DNA of 45,112 bases from TTA-H9 sp002071415 (GCA_035411425.1 DAONSX010000016.1:1-45112), one strand, 5' to 3'. Numbered from the stretch's first letter, positions 1 through 8,649 are shown. Notes: generated from the letters alone by a model not told the origin. A program made the numbers and translations.

Positions 1-453
1 TACAAATATGACACTTGTCTTCAAAACTGCGACAACCTGATTAACACCGAATCAGAAGTTCTGAGTATAAAGAATTTGTTCCCCTTGAGTTCTTAATAAA
101 ACTTTCCTTGGGTTGAATGATGGGGTTATAAAAAACAACTTTGGAAGGAGAAACTACAACGATTATCCGACTTCCGCAAAGTCCAAAACGAACCCAGGGG
201 GTGATGCAAGTTCAGATTTTACAGCTGTTGAATATGAATTTTTGTTGCGACATGGATGAGGCCTCGAAGGCAGCATTTAAGCTAAACCGGAATCAAATTT
301 ATTTGAATGATGTGGAGCGCAACTGCAACACTCAAATTACTTTTTTGTATCAAGCCTAAATGCATTATAGGTTTGATGCAAAGTCCATACAAATCAATTT
401 AGTATAGTTTGTAAACAAAGCAAATTTATATCGATGTGCCTCATTTAAAAATC
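1..453. other. Left-end region without a confident gene
   Basis: No gene is supported here. Positions 19-55 resemble 35437-35474 (roughly 80% identical by eye, same spacing), where a decayed LuxR-type helix-turn-helix can be read. In the matching frame positions 1-100 read as a fragment containing LINTESEVL and then stop. A 72-codon open frame at 141-359 has no recognisable domain or coding-like context, so it is not called. The rest is AT-rich, with no hairpin terminator seen downstream of adenosylhomocysteinase, which ends at 454. Confidence 0.5.
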
Positions 454-1881
454 TTAGTAGTGATAATGGTCAGCTTTATAAGGTCCATCGATGTTAACGC
501 CGATGTAGGCTGCTTGTTCGGGGGTCAGGCGTGTGAGTTTGGCTCCGAGTTGGTTGAGATGCAAACGGGCAACTTCTTCGTCGAGATGTTTAGGAAGTCG
601 GTAAACTTTTAGTTCGAGTTTTTTCTGCCACAGTTCTATTTGAGCCAGGGTTTGGTTAGAAAAAGAGTTGCTCATTACGAAAGAAGGATGGCCGGTAGCA
701 CAGCCCAAATTGACTAGACGTCCTTCGGCCAGAAGAATGATGGAATGTCCATCAGGGAAGATAAACTGGTCAACCTGAGGTTTAATATTGATATGTTGGA
801 TACCAGGTCGTGCAACTAATCTATCTACTTGAATTTCATTGTCGAAATGCCCAATATTGCATACAATTACCTGATCCTTCATGTGTTCCATGTGCTCGAG
901 GGTTATGATATCGCGATTGCCAGTAGCAGTAATAAATATGTTTCCCTGGGCCAATGCATCTTCAACTATAGTTACCTGAAAACCTTCCATAGCAGCTTGT
1001 AAGGCACAGATGGGGTCAATTTCGGTAATCAGTACTCTTGCTCCAAAGCTTCGCATGGAATGGGCACAACCTTTCCCCACATCACCATATCCGCAAACCA
1101 CAACGACTTTTCCCGCTATCATCACATCAGTAGCACGTTTTATGCCATCGGCTAAAGATTCTCTACAGCCATAAAGATTGTCGAATTTTGATTTCGTAAC
1201 ACTATCGTTCACATTAATTGCAGGCACCAAAAGTTTTCCCTGTTCGGCCATTTGATAAAGGCGGTGAACCCCCGTAGTAGTTTCTTCGGATACTCCTTTC
1301 CAATCTCTCACGGTTCGTGTCCACCGATCAGGGTCTTCCTTCAGGATGGATCTAAGCAAGTTATGAATAATGATTTCTTCTTTGTTGTCGACCGGAATGT
1401 CGAGTAACGAAGGATCCTGTTCGGCATAATATCCTTTGTGAATCAATAAGGTAGCATCGCCACCATCATCGACAACAAGATGAGGACCTAAACCACCGGG
1501 AAATTTCAAAGCCATACTTGTTGACCACCAATAATCTTCGAGAATTTCACCTTTCCATGCAAAAACAGGTACATGTGAATCTCGTACAACAGCAGCTGCT
1601 GCATGATCCTGCGTAGAAAAAATATTGCAACTCGCCCAACGAACTTCTGCTCCTAAGGCTTTCAAGGTCTCAATAAGCACGGCAGTTTGAATGGTCATGT
1701 GTAATGAACCAGTGATGCGAGCTCCCTTCAATGGCTGCAAAGGAGCATATTTGGCTCTAATTGCCATCAAGCCGGGCATTTCTTTTTCGGCAATTTCTAT
1801 TTCCTTACGACCCCAATCGGCAAGCGAAAGGTCTTTTATCTTATATTCGAAATTTAAGGTTGTTTGACTATTTTGAAACAT
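454..1881 (-). CDS. ahcY: Adenosylhomocysteinase (S-adenosylhomocysteine hydrolase)
   Basis: Hydrolyses S-adenosylhomocysteine to adenosine and homocysteine in the cytosol, keeping the activated methyl cycle running. The N-terminal substrate domain includes a QDHAAAAVV segment. The NAD-binding Rossmann signature GYGDVGKGCAHSMRSFGA is present, as are VCNIGHFDNEIQ and the C-terminal DGPYKADHYHY tail typical of the family. It has the roughly 40-residue insertion of bacterial forms (around DPDRWTRTVRDWKG). An in-frame start exists at 1950, but a -7-like element (TAATTTTG on the minus strand, 1927-1920) lies inside that extension. The ATG at 1881 (MFQNSQTT, 475 residues) is therefore preferred and gives a normal length. 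It stands alone and diverges from the phosphopantetheinyl transferase gene. Confidence 0.96.
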   Translation of the reverse strand: MFQNSQTTLNFEYKIKDLSLADWGRKEIEIAEKEMPGLMAIRAKYAPLQPLKGARITGSLHMTIQTAVLIETLKALGAEVRWASCNIFSTQDHAAAAVVRDSHVPVFAWKGEILEDYWWSTSMALKFPGGLGPHLVVDDGGDATLLIHKGYYAEQDPSLLDIPVDNKEEIIIHNLLRSILKEDPDRWTRTVRDWKGVSEETTTGVHRLYQMAEQGKLLVPAINVNDSVTKSKFDNLYGCRESLADGIKRATDVMIAGKVVVVCGYGDVGKGCAHSMRSFGARVLITEIDPICALQAAMEGFQVTIVEDALAQGNIFITATGNRDIITLEHMEHMKDQVIVCNIGHFDNEIQVDRLVARPGIQHINIKPQVDQFIFPDGHSIILLAEGRLVNLGCATGHPSFVMSNSFSNQTLAQIELWQKKLELKVYRLPKHLDEEVARLHLNQLGAKLTRLTPEQAAYIGVNIDGPYKADHYHY

Positions 1882-1919
1882 GATACAAATAAAGTTTTCT
1901 GAAAATACTGTTGAATCAG

Positions 1920-1927
1920 CAAAATTA
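1920..1927 (-). promoter_or_regulatory. ahcY: Putative -7 promoter element of ahcY
   Basis: Minus-strand TAATTTTG matches the Bacteroidota -7 consensus TAnnTTTG and sits about 39 nt upstream of the ATG at 1881. The -33 element is weak (minus-strand TGTG near 1950-1947). It supports the shorter start. Confidence 0.4.
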
Positions 1928-2031
1928 GGTATAAACTTTTTATTACACATTCTCCATCTAATATGAAATCATGAAAATTAACCAATTAGTAATTAGTAAA
2001 ATGTTATTCTTCACAAATAAATGCCTTGTAT

Positions 2032-2039
2032 TACTTTTG
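2032..2039 (+). promoter_or_regulatory. Putative -7 promoter element for the PPTase/lipoprotein pair
   Basis: TACTTTTG matches TAnnTTTG, 28 nt upstream of the ATG at 2068. No good TTTG is seen at the expected -33 distance. Confidence 0.4.
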
Positions 2040-2067
2040 CAGAGTCGATTCATGAAATTATGCAGCA

Positions 2068-2736
2068 ATGCCAGTAAACAGGATTCAAGTACTTAATAAT
2101 GGAAACATTCTGGGTTTATGGCAAATCACAGAATCATCAGAGGAACTGATTCCGTTTGCTTGTTTAGATCCTGATGAGTTCGTGCAATTCAGTAAATTCA
2201 AATCACCCTTACGCAGGCTTCACTGGCTGGCATGGCGGGCCTTACTTCGCAAGATGATTCCCGAATCCAATTTTTCTTTAATTTATGATGACAATGGGAA
2301 ACCCTTCCCCCATGATCATTCTTTTCAACTTTCGGTAAGTCATTCCGGGAATTGGGCTACCTGCTTTATAGATGCCAACCATCCTGTTGGGCTCGACCTC
2401 GAGGCTGTTCATGAAAGAGTGCTCAAAGTGAAAGAACGCTTCTTATCACCATTAGAACTCGAATATTTCTCGCCATCAGCCAATGACCCCTTCGTATTTA
2501 CTGTTTTATGGTCGGCTAAAGAAGCTGTCTTCAAATATATCGGACAAAAAGGTATCGATTTCCGACAACAAATCACTATCGAACCCTTTTCTCCATACGA
2601 ATCTCATTCATTCTTCGTAAATATCCATCACAATTCATTGGCAAAGAAGCTCGTTTTAAAATGGCAAAACATAGATAGCAAATATCTCTTAGTTCATACC
2701 CAATGTCAAGAAAAACATTCCATAATGAGCTGTTGA
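2068..2736 (+). CDS. 4'-phosphopantetheinyl transferase superfamily protein
   Basis: Probably transfers the phosphopantetheine arm of CoA to a serine of an acyl or peptidyl carrier protein. The family signature is clear: GLDLE (Mg-binding Asp/Glu, about residues 109-113) followed by WSAKEAVFK (about residues 151-159). The SVSHSG motif (about residues 90-95) sits at the expected place for CoA binding. At 222 residues it is Sfp/EntD-like rather than the short AcpS type. No polyketide or peptide synthase lies in the window, so the carrier substrate is unknown; it may be the main fatty-acid carrier protein. Its TGA stop overlaps the second possible ATG of the next gene (TGATG), suggesting translational coupling. 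Confidence 0.85.
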   Translation: MPVNRIQVLNNGNILGLWQITESSEELIPFACLDPDEFVQFSKFKSPLRRLHWLAWRALLRKMIPESNFSLIYDDNGKPFPHDHSFQLSVSHSGNWATCFIDANHPVGLDLEAVHERVLKVKERFLSPLELEYFSPSANDPFVFTVLWSAKEAVFKYIGQKGIDFRQQITIEPFSPYESHSFFVNIHHNSLAKKLVLKWQNIDSKYLLVHTQCQEKHSIMSC

Positions 2737-3899
2737 TGACTATAGCCCTATTCTCGGGTTTTCTGATTTTTGAATCCTGCCATCCAAGCTCGGCTGAGCA
2801 ACCATCCCCTTCGGTAATTCAAGGATTTCTCCAAGATGAATTGCAGTCCAAAATCGTGCTTCATGAAATGGATATTATCGAAATGCATCCTGTCGATTCC
2901 GTGATGACAGGGAAAGATGGCAGTTTTGTGTTCTCCTTATTCATTACCGAGCCTGTTTTTTATCAGATGAGTATTGTGAAAAACGATCCTCTTGTTCTGA
3001 TTGTGAATCCTGGTGAGAAAATTCAATTGAAAGGCAAAGCCGACAGTTTGATTTTTGCCGATATACAGGGTTCGGAAGAAAGCAGGCTTATGCAGGAATA
3101 CCTTATTCATACACAACGGAATTTACGATTATCGGAATCATTAGCTACATTGCTGGCAGTAAAAAGCCAAGAGAAGGATTTTCTAACGGTACGTGATTCC
3201 ATCCTCAAAGTGTTTGATTCAATATATACCGATCAAAAACAATTCGTAAAAAACTTCATTCTGCATCATCCCGGCTCACTGGCTTCGCTAATCATTATCA
3301 ATCAAAAATTTGGCCGCCAGGTTGTGGTAGACGAACACTCCAATTTTGATTTATTCATAAAGCTCGATTCAGGTTTATTAGCTCATTATCCAAAAAGCAA
3401 ACACACATTGAATTATCATCGGCAGATGGCTGAAAGAGCTCGAGAAAGGGAAATTAAAAAAATGGTTCGAGAAAACATTGAACCAGGCCATACGATTCCT
3501 TATTTTCGTCTTCCTTCGCTCGACGAAAACCAGTGGATCAGTCCTTCCAAATTCAAGGGGAAAAAATTTATACTGGCTTTCTGGATTCCTACTCAAAAAA
3601 AATCCATTCATCAGCTCGCCCAACTCAGAGAGTTTTTGCTTGCTTCGCAGATCAAAGAAATTCCTGTTGTTGCCATTGCGTTTGAACTTTACAGGTCAAG
3701 ATGGGAAAATGTGGTAAAAGCCGGAAACATGGCTCATTGGAGTCATGCTTCCGATTTGAAGGGAGATGCTTCTCCCTTGTTCGATGTATTTGATTTGATG
3801 ATAGATTCCTTGCCGGTTTTTTATCTGATCGACGAGCAGCAAACCATTATAGGCAGATATTCCTCGTTCGAAGATTTAAAAAAGTCGTTGGCTAAATGA
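2703..3899 (+). CDS. Lipoprotein with TlpA-like thioredoxin fold lacking CXXC
   Basis: The N-terminus has a hydrophobic signal ending in a lipobox-like FESC (Cys about residue 26), so it is probably lipid-anchored. Residues about 40-110 look like the small beta domain (DUF4369-like) common before thioredoxin domains in Bacteroidota TlpA relatives. A helical linker follows, then a thioredoxin/AhpC-TSA fold from about residue 265 (PGHTIPYFRLPSL, then KKFILAFW). Where the active site CxxC should follow AFW, the sequence reads IPTQKKS, so the redox cysteines are absent. Two starts are possible: the ATG at 2703 (34-bp overlap with the PPTase gene, basic N-region) or the ATG at 2736 overlapping the PPTase stop. 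A redox role is unlikely; a binding or structural role is inferred. Confidence 0.75.
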   Translation: MSRKTFHNELLMTIALFSGFLIFESCHPSSAEQPSPSVIQGFLQDELQSKIVLHEMDIIEMHPVDSVMTGKDGSFVFSLFITEPVFYQMSIVKNDPLVLIVNPGEKIQLKGKADSLIFADIQGSEESRLMQEYLIHTQRNLRLSESLATLLAVKSQEKDFLTVRDSILKVFDSIYTDQKQFVKNFILHHPGSLASLIIINQKFGRQVVVDEHSNFDLFIKLDSGLLAHYPKSKHTLNYHRQMAERAREREIKKMVRENIEPGHTIPYFRLPSLDENQWISPSKFKGKKFILAFWIPTQKKSIHQLAQLREFLLASQIKEIPVVAIAFELYRSRWENVVKAGNMAHWSHASDLKGDASPLFDVFDLMIDSLPVFYLIDEQQTIIGRYSSFEDLKKSLAK

Positions 3900-3909
3900 T
3901 TATAATCCA

Positions 3910-4839
3910 TCAGGGGTACCTTTTGATTTCGATATTGGAAACTGCGGCTTTGAGTTCGATAAAGATTTTCTGGGAAGATTCGTCGAAGTCGGGTGTTTGC
4001 CAAAGGCCGCTCTTCAGTTTATGAAATCCCTCGAGTGAACGGCTCGACAGCACAGATTCCGATTCAACCTGGCAACCAGCCTGGCGGGGAATATAAATCA
4101 CCGAATGGCTGGCTCCTATCTCGAGGCTCACGTTGGTGGTATCCGAAAGATGACCTAATTTCAATTCCACTAAAGAAGCGCCACCTTCAATATTCAATTC
4201 CCTCACACGGAAGCTACTTAAATCCATATTCATGTCGGCAGCTCCAGCCTTGATTTCGAATTTCCATAAAGGATTAGGATTCAATTTTATAACAACATCG
4301 TTCTTAATATCTCCCTTTATTTTTACTCCCTCGAGTGAAAGTTTGATATTACGGCCTTCTTCATTATCGTATGAAGTCATCACAAAGGGTCCAACATTCC
4401 CATAGCTTTCGAAGGATACCATCTTATTGGTGGTGTCTTTAATTGTAAACTTACCGGCAGCCGCATCGAACTTCAGAATAGCCGTTTTTACGGCAGAATC
4501 GTAAGGTTCAACAAATTTCTGGTTAGAAGGAATCCAGTTTCTTTCTTTATAACGACGATGTTCATTATACGACCATCCTTCCCAATAGAAGCGAGATTCG
4601 TCTCGAGGATTGGTTAATAAGAGGGTAATGGCAATGGCTCCGGTGAATATACCTAATATCATCTTTAGCACGGGCTTCGCCGGCAGTATCGAGATACCCC
4701 ATAAAATGAGCAATATAGGCCATAAATCGAACACAGCTCGCCATGTAAAATGGATAATCCCAAAATTTCGCAAAGCAAATATTACGCCTATGATCAAAAG
4801 AATGACTCCCCAAAAAACATTTCTGAATTTTTTTTCCAT
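3910..4839 (-). CDS. LiaF/LiaI-like membrane protein (envelope stress)
   Basis: The N-terminal 75 residues form three to four closely spaced membrane segments (FWGVILLIIGVIFALRNFGI, then LWPILLILWGISIL, then a third hydrophobic stretch), the LiaI/LiaF-like transmembrane module. The remaining roughly 200 residues are a soluble beta-rich domain resembling the DUF2154/LiaF C-terminal domain (RVRELNIEGGASLVELKLG). In Firmicutes LiaF restrains an envelope-stress sensor. Here no cognate sensor kinase is adjacent, so the role is inferred from architecture and from the PspC-domain gene directly upstream (11-bp gap). The pair is likely one operon. Its end faces the end of the thioredoxin-fold lipoprotein gene 10 bp away. 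Confidence 0.75.
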   Translation of the reverse strand: MEKKFRNVFWGVILLIIGVIFALRNFGIIHFTWRAVFDLWPILLILWGISILPAKPVLKMILGIFTGAIAITLLLTNPRDESRFYWEGWSYNEHRRYKERNWIPSNQKFVEPYDSAVKTAILKFDAAAGKFTIKDTTNKMVSFESYGNVGPFVMTSYDNEEGRNIKLSLEGVKIKGDIKNDVVIKLNPNPLWKFEIKAGAADMNMDLSSFRVRELNIEGGASLVELKLGHLSDTTNVSLEIGASHSVIYIPRQAGCQVESESVLSSRSLEGFHKLKSGLWQTPDFDESSQKIFIELKAAVSNIEIKRYP

Positions 4840-4850
4840 TTTTTTGAAAT

Positions 4851-5366
4851 TTAAAGTTCTTGTTCAGGTTTATTCCGATTTTCGCTCGATGATTGTCCCT
4901 TATTGTGTTGATAGTAATTATAAAGCAACACAATGCCAATAATGATAAGGATGAATGGCCAAAGATGGCTAAAATGAATCTTAGGGATAAATTGACTTAT
5001 GAGAAATAGTACCCCCAATCCAATCAAAATAAGGCCGATAACCATATTTGTATCGCGTTTTAATTTTTTTTGATTTTGAGGAAAAGGGTTGATCTGAGTT
5101 TCTCCTCCTGAAGAAAATGGAGGAGTTGAATTGGAAGTGAAGTCAGGGGGAACGTTCTGTTCCCAGCGTCGAGGTAAGGGCCCATAAGGCAATATGATCC
5201 ATAAAACGATATAAACCCAGAAACCTACACCATACAAGAGAGTGAAAAGGATAAACAGGACGCGAACAATCGCACTGTCCATTCCAAAATATTCGGCCAG
5301 TCCACCGGCCACCCCTCCAATAATCTTGTCGTAACGACTTCGTGTAAGAGCTTTTGTTCCGTTCAC
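4851..5366 (-). CDS. PspC-domain membrane protein
   Basis: Residues about 6-62 are a PspC domain (LTRSRYDKIIGGVAGGLAEY, then a membrane helix VLFILFTLLYGVGFWVYIVLW ending in ILPYGPLP). A polar linker rich in Pro, Ser and Asn follows, then two more membrane helices (NMVIGLILIGLGVLFLIS and LWPFILIIIGIVLLYNYY) resembling the LiaI/DUF5668 segment of the next gene. The start is a GTG at 5366; no upstream ATG is in frame. PspC proteins belong to envelope-stress systems. Together with the downstream LiaF-like gene it probably forms a two-gene envelope-stress unit. Confidence 0.82.
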   Translation of the reverse strand: MNGTKALTRSRYDKIIGGVAGGLAEYFGMDSAIVRVLFILFTLLYGVGFWVYIVLWIILPYGPLPRRWEQNVPPDFTSNSTPPFSSGGETQINPFPQNQKKLKRDTNMVIGLILIGLGVLFLISQFIPKIHFSHLWPFILIIIGIVLLYNYYQHNKGQSSSENRNKPEQEL

Positions 5367-5435
5367 AATAATGATAATTTAAGGTTTTCGAAGTAAATAG
5401 ACGCTTCAATCCTTAACAGGTTACAGCTGAATATT

Positions 5436-5443
5436 TACTTTTG
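5436..5443 (+). promoter_or_regulatory. Putative -7 promoter element of yjbQ
   Basis: TACTTTTG fits TAnnTTTG, 25 nt before the ATG at 5469 and 37 nt before the alternative ATG at 5481. The -33 region has only a weak match. Confidence 0.35.
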
Positions 5444-5468
5444 CCAATGATGATACCTTAATTGATTA

Positions 5469-5891
5469 ATGAATTTAGTCATGATCCAGCAGCAAACCAT
5501 CGTATTGCCCGAATTTCCAAAAGGGATACACTTGATTACCGATTTTATCATGAAACAGCTGGGAACCCTGCCCGATCGTGGTTTGCTTCATTTGTTTTTA
5601 CTTCACACTTCAGCAGCCTTGGCTATTAATGAAAACTATGATCCTACGGTAAGACAGGATACTGATTATTTATTCGATCATCTTGTTCCCGAGCATTTGC
5701 CGGCCTATAAGCATACGCTCGAAGGCGCCGATGATATGCCCGCTCATTTCAAAACTATTATCGCTGGAAGTGCTCTCACCATTCCTATCACACAAGGAAG
5801 ACTTCACTTAGGAACATGGCAGGGAATTTATATGTGTGAATTTCGCCGGCACGGTGGCAGCCGTCATTTAGTTTGTACAATTATAGAATAG
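5469..5891 (+). CDS. YjbQ/UPF0047 family protein
   Basis: This is a small cytosolic protein of the YjbQ family, some members of which show weak thiamine-phosphate synthase activity. Conserved features are HTSAALAINENYDP (about residues 46-59) and the C-terminal ITQGRLHLGTWQGIYMCEFR block with its conserved His and Gln-Gly. The length (about 136-140 residues) is normal. Homologues usually begin MIxQxTIxLP, so the true start may be the ATG at 5481; both fit the upstream promoter-like element. It is a single gene with no functional partner adjacent. Confidence 0.88.
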   Translation: MNLVMIQQQTIVLPEFPKGIHLITDFIMKQLGTLPDRGLLHLFLLHTSAALAINENYDPTVRQDTDYLFDHLVPEHLPAYKHTLEGADDMPAHFKTIIAGSALTIPITQGRLHLGTWQGIYMCEFRRHGGSRHLVCTIIE

Positions 5892-6009
5892 CCTGGTCTC
5901 TCTTCATAGGCATGCCTTCTTTTGTCTCAATGATATCAATTTGAGAAAATTTTAATTCTTAATGATTTATCAGTCAAATATTGGCTTAACCCCCTGTTAT
6001 TCCATAATC

Positions 6010-6473
6010 TCAACTACAGAACGCCCCTCTATCGAGTTCATTTTCAAAAGAAATATGGAAATAATCGAGTACACTGACATTGGTGCTCGTAGTTGCTGCG
6101 AGTAAACACCCTGAATACATCCCTACCTGTATTTCGAAATTCGATGTAAGATGGAACACTAATTTGAGAGGAAGATCAACATAGTGCAAATTAAAAATGG
6201 GTTTCTCCCTCAAAGATAGCAATATTGCATAGTCTAACTTTAATCCGTTCAATGAATATAAAGGCTCGGGATGATGCGCTAACAAGAGATTGAAAACAAT
6301 TTTACCGCAAATTCACGCATGAACTCCAAGTTTAAAGCTCTTATCGCCCTTCTGTCCAGAATTTAAGCCGCTCAAATCGATTCTACCTTTTACTCCAGTT
6401 ATTGACTTTTGGGCATGAATTGTGGTTGCACCCGAACACATGACATAATGACCAAAATATTGGTTTTCTTCAT
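6010..6473 (-). pseudogene. Decayed outer-membrane beta-barrel (PorT-like) gene
   Basis: Reading the minus strand from an ATG at 6473 gives MKKTNILVIMSC, a signal-peptide-like start. After a frame change it continues IHAQKSITGVKGRIDLSG and KSFKLGVHA. An in-frame TGA follows, then the same frame resumes through HYVDLPLKLVFHLTSNFEIQ to 6010. The beta-strand pattern (GVKG..L.LSG..., ...YVDLPLKL.F.....F.IQVG.YSG.LLAA) is that of the small outer-membrane barrel (OMP_b-brl_2/PorT-like) proteins common in Bacteroidota. At least one frameshift, one internal stop and missing central strands show it is inactive. A 91-codon open piece from 6285 is only the 3' half. Confidence 0.6.
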
Positions 6474-6638
6474 AATGTTATTGTTTTCCGTTTCAAACCA
6501 AAAAAATTTAGTATTCAATTGTTTCTGACGAATGGGGAGGATAAAAATCAGAATAGGCTTGTATTTTTGCCTCGAATAAAATGAGTAAGTATCGAAATAT
6601 TCATCGAAGGAAGTATATAGAATCTTAATTTGTTGATT

Positions 6639-7241
6639 ATGGCAAGTACAGAATGGAACAAGAAATATAATGCCAATGAATATGTTTATGGAATTGAACC
6701 CATTCCCTATTTTATCGAAGTATTGGAAAGATACAGGCCTGATAATTTATTATTGCCAGGCGAGGGAGAAGGCCGAAATGCCGTTTACGCCGCTAAGAAA
6801 GGAGTAAAGGTTTTTGCTTTCGACCAGAGCAGAACTGCTTATCAGAAAGCCCAGAAATTGGCGAAAGAGCATGGCGTTCAGATTGATTACAAAGTTTGTG
6901 ATATTCTTGAATCGAACTATCCTCGACAATATTTTCAAATGATTGGAATATTTTATTTACACTTGCCGGTTGAAGTAAGGCAAAAGGCACATCAACATTT
7001 ATTAAACTTTCTGGCTCCTGGTGGAGTTCTGGTATTAGAAGCCTTCCATAAGCGGAATATTGGGAATGATTTTGGTCCCAAAACTGTTGAGATGCTCTAT
7101 GATGAGATCACATTAAGAGCAGATTTTCAATCGCTTGTAATAGAAGAGTACTTCGAAAATCATTATGTATTTTCGCATGGCTGCGATGACCATCGAGGCC
7201 AAGCAGAGTTAATTCGTTTCTGTGCAATAAAACCTCATTAG
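6639..7241 (+). CDS. Class I SAM-dependent methyltransferase (TehB/TPMT-like)
   Basis: The 200-residue protein has a Rossmann-type SAM site in which the usual E/DxGxGxG loop reads LLPGEGEGRNAVYAAKKG (about residues 37-54), with the acidic strand-2 end in VFAFDQS (about residues 58-64). A late LAPGGVLVLEAF motif is typical of class I methyltransferases. The N-terminal WNKKYNANEYVYGIEP matches the TehB/thiopurine-methyltransferase-like group in Bacteroidota. Its substrate cannot be told from sequence. An in-frame TTG precedes, but the ATG at 6639 is preferred. A TAnnTTTG-like TATTTTTG lies at 6562-6569. Exonuclease III follows after 12 bp, so the two may be co-transcribed. Confidence 0.83.
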   Translation: MASTEWNKKYNANEYVYGIEPIPYFIEVLERYRPDNLLLPGEGEGRNAVYAAKKGVKVFAFDQSRTAYQKAQKLAKEHGVQIDYKVCDILESNYPRQYFQMIGIFYLHLPVEVRQKAHQHLLNFLAPGGVLVLEAFHKRNIGNDFGPKTVEMLYDEITLRADFQSLVIEEYFENHYVFSHGCDDHRGQAELIRFCAIKPH

Positions 7242-7253
7242 AACATAAGGACT

Positions 7254-8018
7254 ATGAAACTGATTTCGTACAATGTAAATGGATTACGTTCGGCATTATC
7301 GAAAGGGTTGCTCGAATGGCTCGAACAGGAACGTCCCGATATTTTTTCTCTTCAGGAATTGAAGGCTCAACCCGATCAAATCCCTGATGAAGAATTTCGT
7401 CGTCTCGGATACCATACTTACTGGCATTGTGCCGAGAAAAGAGGTTATAGTGGAGTTGGACTTATTTCACTCAGAGAACCCGATCGGGTGGTAAAGGGAA
7501 TGGGTAAAACCGAATATGATCGGGAAGGTCGTTTTCTGAGAGCCGATTTTGGGGAGATCTCCGTCATCAGCGTCTATCATCCTTCGGGTACAACTGGCGA
7601 AGTACGTCAGGATTTCAAAATGCAATGGCTAGAATTTTTCCTTCAATATGTCAATAATCTTCGAAAAGAAAGACCTTATCTGATTATTTCGGGAGATTTC
7701 AATATATGCCATAAACCCATCGATATTCACGATCCAATCAGGAATGCTCATAGCAGTGGATTCCTACCCGAAGAAAGAGAGTGGATGGATCGCTTTGTGG
7801 CTTCGGGTTTTATCGATACTTTCCGGGTTTTCAACGACCAGCCCCATCAATATTCATGGTGGAGTTTCAGAGCCCGAGCAAGGGAAAAAAACCTTGGCTG
7901 GCGCATCGATTATCATTTCGTTACCGAAAATCTCAGGCCTCGCTTGAAAAATGCATGGATTCTTCCACACGTGAATCATAGCGACCATTGCCCGGTAGGT
8001 CTCGAAATAGAGATTTAA
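7254..8018 (+). CDS. xth: Exodeoxyribonuclease III (AP endonuclease)
   Basis: Cleaves the backbone 5' of abasic sites and degrades duplex DNA 3' to 5' in base-excision repair. All exonuclease-endonuclease-phosphatase motifs are visible: YNVNGLRS (Asn), SLQELKA (metal-binding Glu), SVYHPSG (Tyr/His), SGDFNICHKPID (Asp and Asn), RIDYHFV and the terminal HSDHCPVG Asp-His pair. At 254 residues it is full-length. Its end meets the APS kinase end with 1 bp between them, leaving no room for a separate terminator. Confidence 0.95.
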   Translation: MKLISYNVNGLRSALSKGLLEWLEQERPDIFSLQELKAQPDQIPDEEFRRLGYHTYWHCAEKRGYSGVGLISLREPDRVVKGMGKTEYDREGRFLRADFGEISVISVYHPSGTTGEVRQDFKMQWLEFFLQYVNNLRKERPYLIISGDFNICHKPIDIHDPIRNAHSSGFLPEEREWMDRFVASGFIDTFRVFNDQPHQYSWWSFRARAREKNLGWRIDYHFVTENLRPRLKNAWILPHVNHSDHCPVGLEIEI

Positions 8019-8019
8019 A

Positions 8020-8649
8020 TCATTTGCCGGTTTTATGATATGTGATTCGTGGCAGGATATATTCCATCAAAACTTCAAGGCATCGATAAGGATGCATGAT
8101 ATGTGTAAAGAGATGAATATCGGAATACTGAGGGATTTCAAATGGTGAATTCACTCCAGTAAAATCATTGATCAGCCCCTCTTTGGCTTTAAGATACAAT
8201 CCTTTGGTGTCTCTTTGCTGACAAATATCTATTGGGCAATCGACAAAAACTTCGAGAAGGTTTTCTTTCCCAATAATATTTCTTGCCATAGCGCGAATGG
8301 CTTCGGTGGGAGTAATAAAACAATTTATGCTAATGATTCCTGATTCCATGAAGAGTTTGCTGACTTCGGCTGCTCGCCGGATATTTTCGATGCGGTCTTC
8401 GACACTGAAACCTAAATCCTTATTCAATCCGCTACGTAAATTATCCCCATCTAACATCTGGGCAATAAATCCTCTTGAAAAAAGCTCATCTCTCAAAATC
8501 CTCCCCAAAGTCGTTTTGCCAGCACCCGAAAGCCCTGTAAACCAAATTACCACGCTTTTTTGCCCTAACAGGCTTTCCATTTTATTCCTCTCTGAGGAAG
8601 AGGATGGGAAAAGATTTTGCTGAGTGTTCGGCATCATGATATTTTCCAT
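8020..8649 (-). CDS. cysC: Adenylylsulfate (APS) kinase
   Basis: Phosphorylates adenylyl sulfate to PAPS. The P-loop WFTGLSGAGKTT (about residues 37-48) is followed by LDGDNLRSGLNKDLGFS with the APS-binding Arg and Asn, and EDRIENIRRAAEV, which are diagnostic for CysC. DTKGLYLKAKEG and DFTGVNSPFE complete the family pattern. No ATP sulfurylase (cysDN/sat) or PAPS reductase is nearby, so the gene is an orphan here. A longer start at 8673 is open, but homologues begin near MENI, so the ATG at 8649 is used. PAPS may serve sulfotransferases elsewhere or assimilation. Confidence 0.93.
   Translation of the reverse strand: MENIMMPNTQQNLFPSSSSERNKMESLLGQKSVVIWFTGLSGAGKTTLGRILRDELFSRGFIAQMLDGDNLRSGLNKDLGFSVEDRIENIRRAAEVSKLFMESGIISINCFITPTEAIRAMARNIIGKENLLEVFVDCPIDICQQRDTKGLYLKAKEGLINDFTGVNSPFEIPQYSDIHLFTHIMHPYRCLEVLMEYILPRITYHKTGK

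Noticed and set aside
141..359. 72-codon open frame near the left end.
   Set aside because: No recognisable motif, no promoter match and no neighbouring context; likely chance in decayed DNA.
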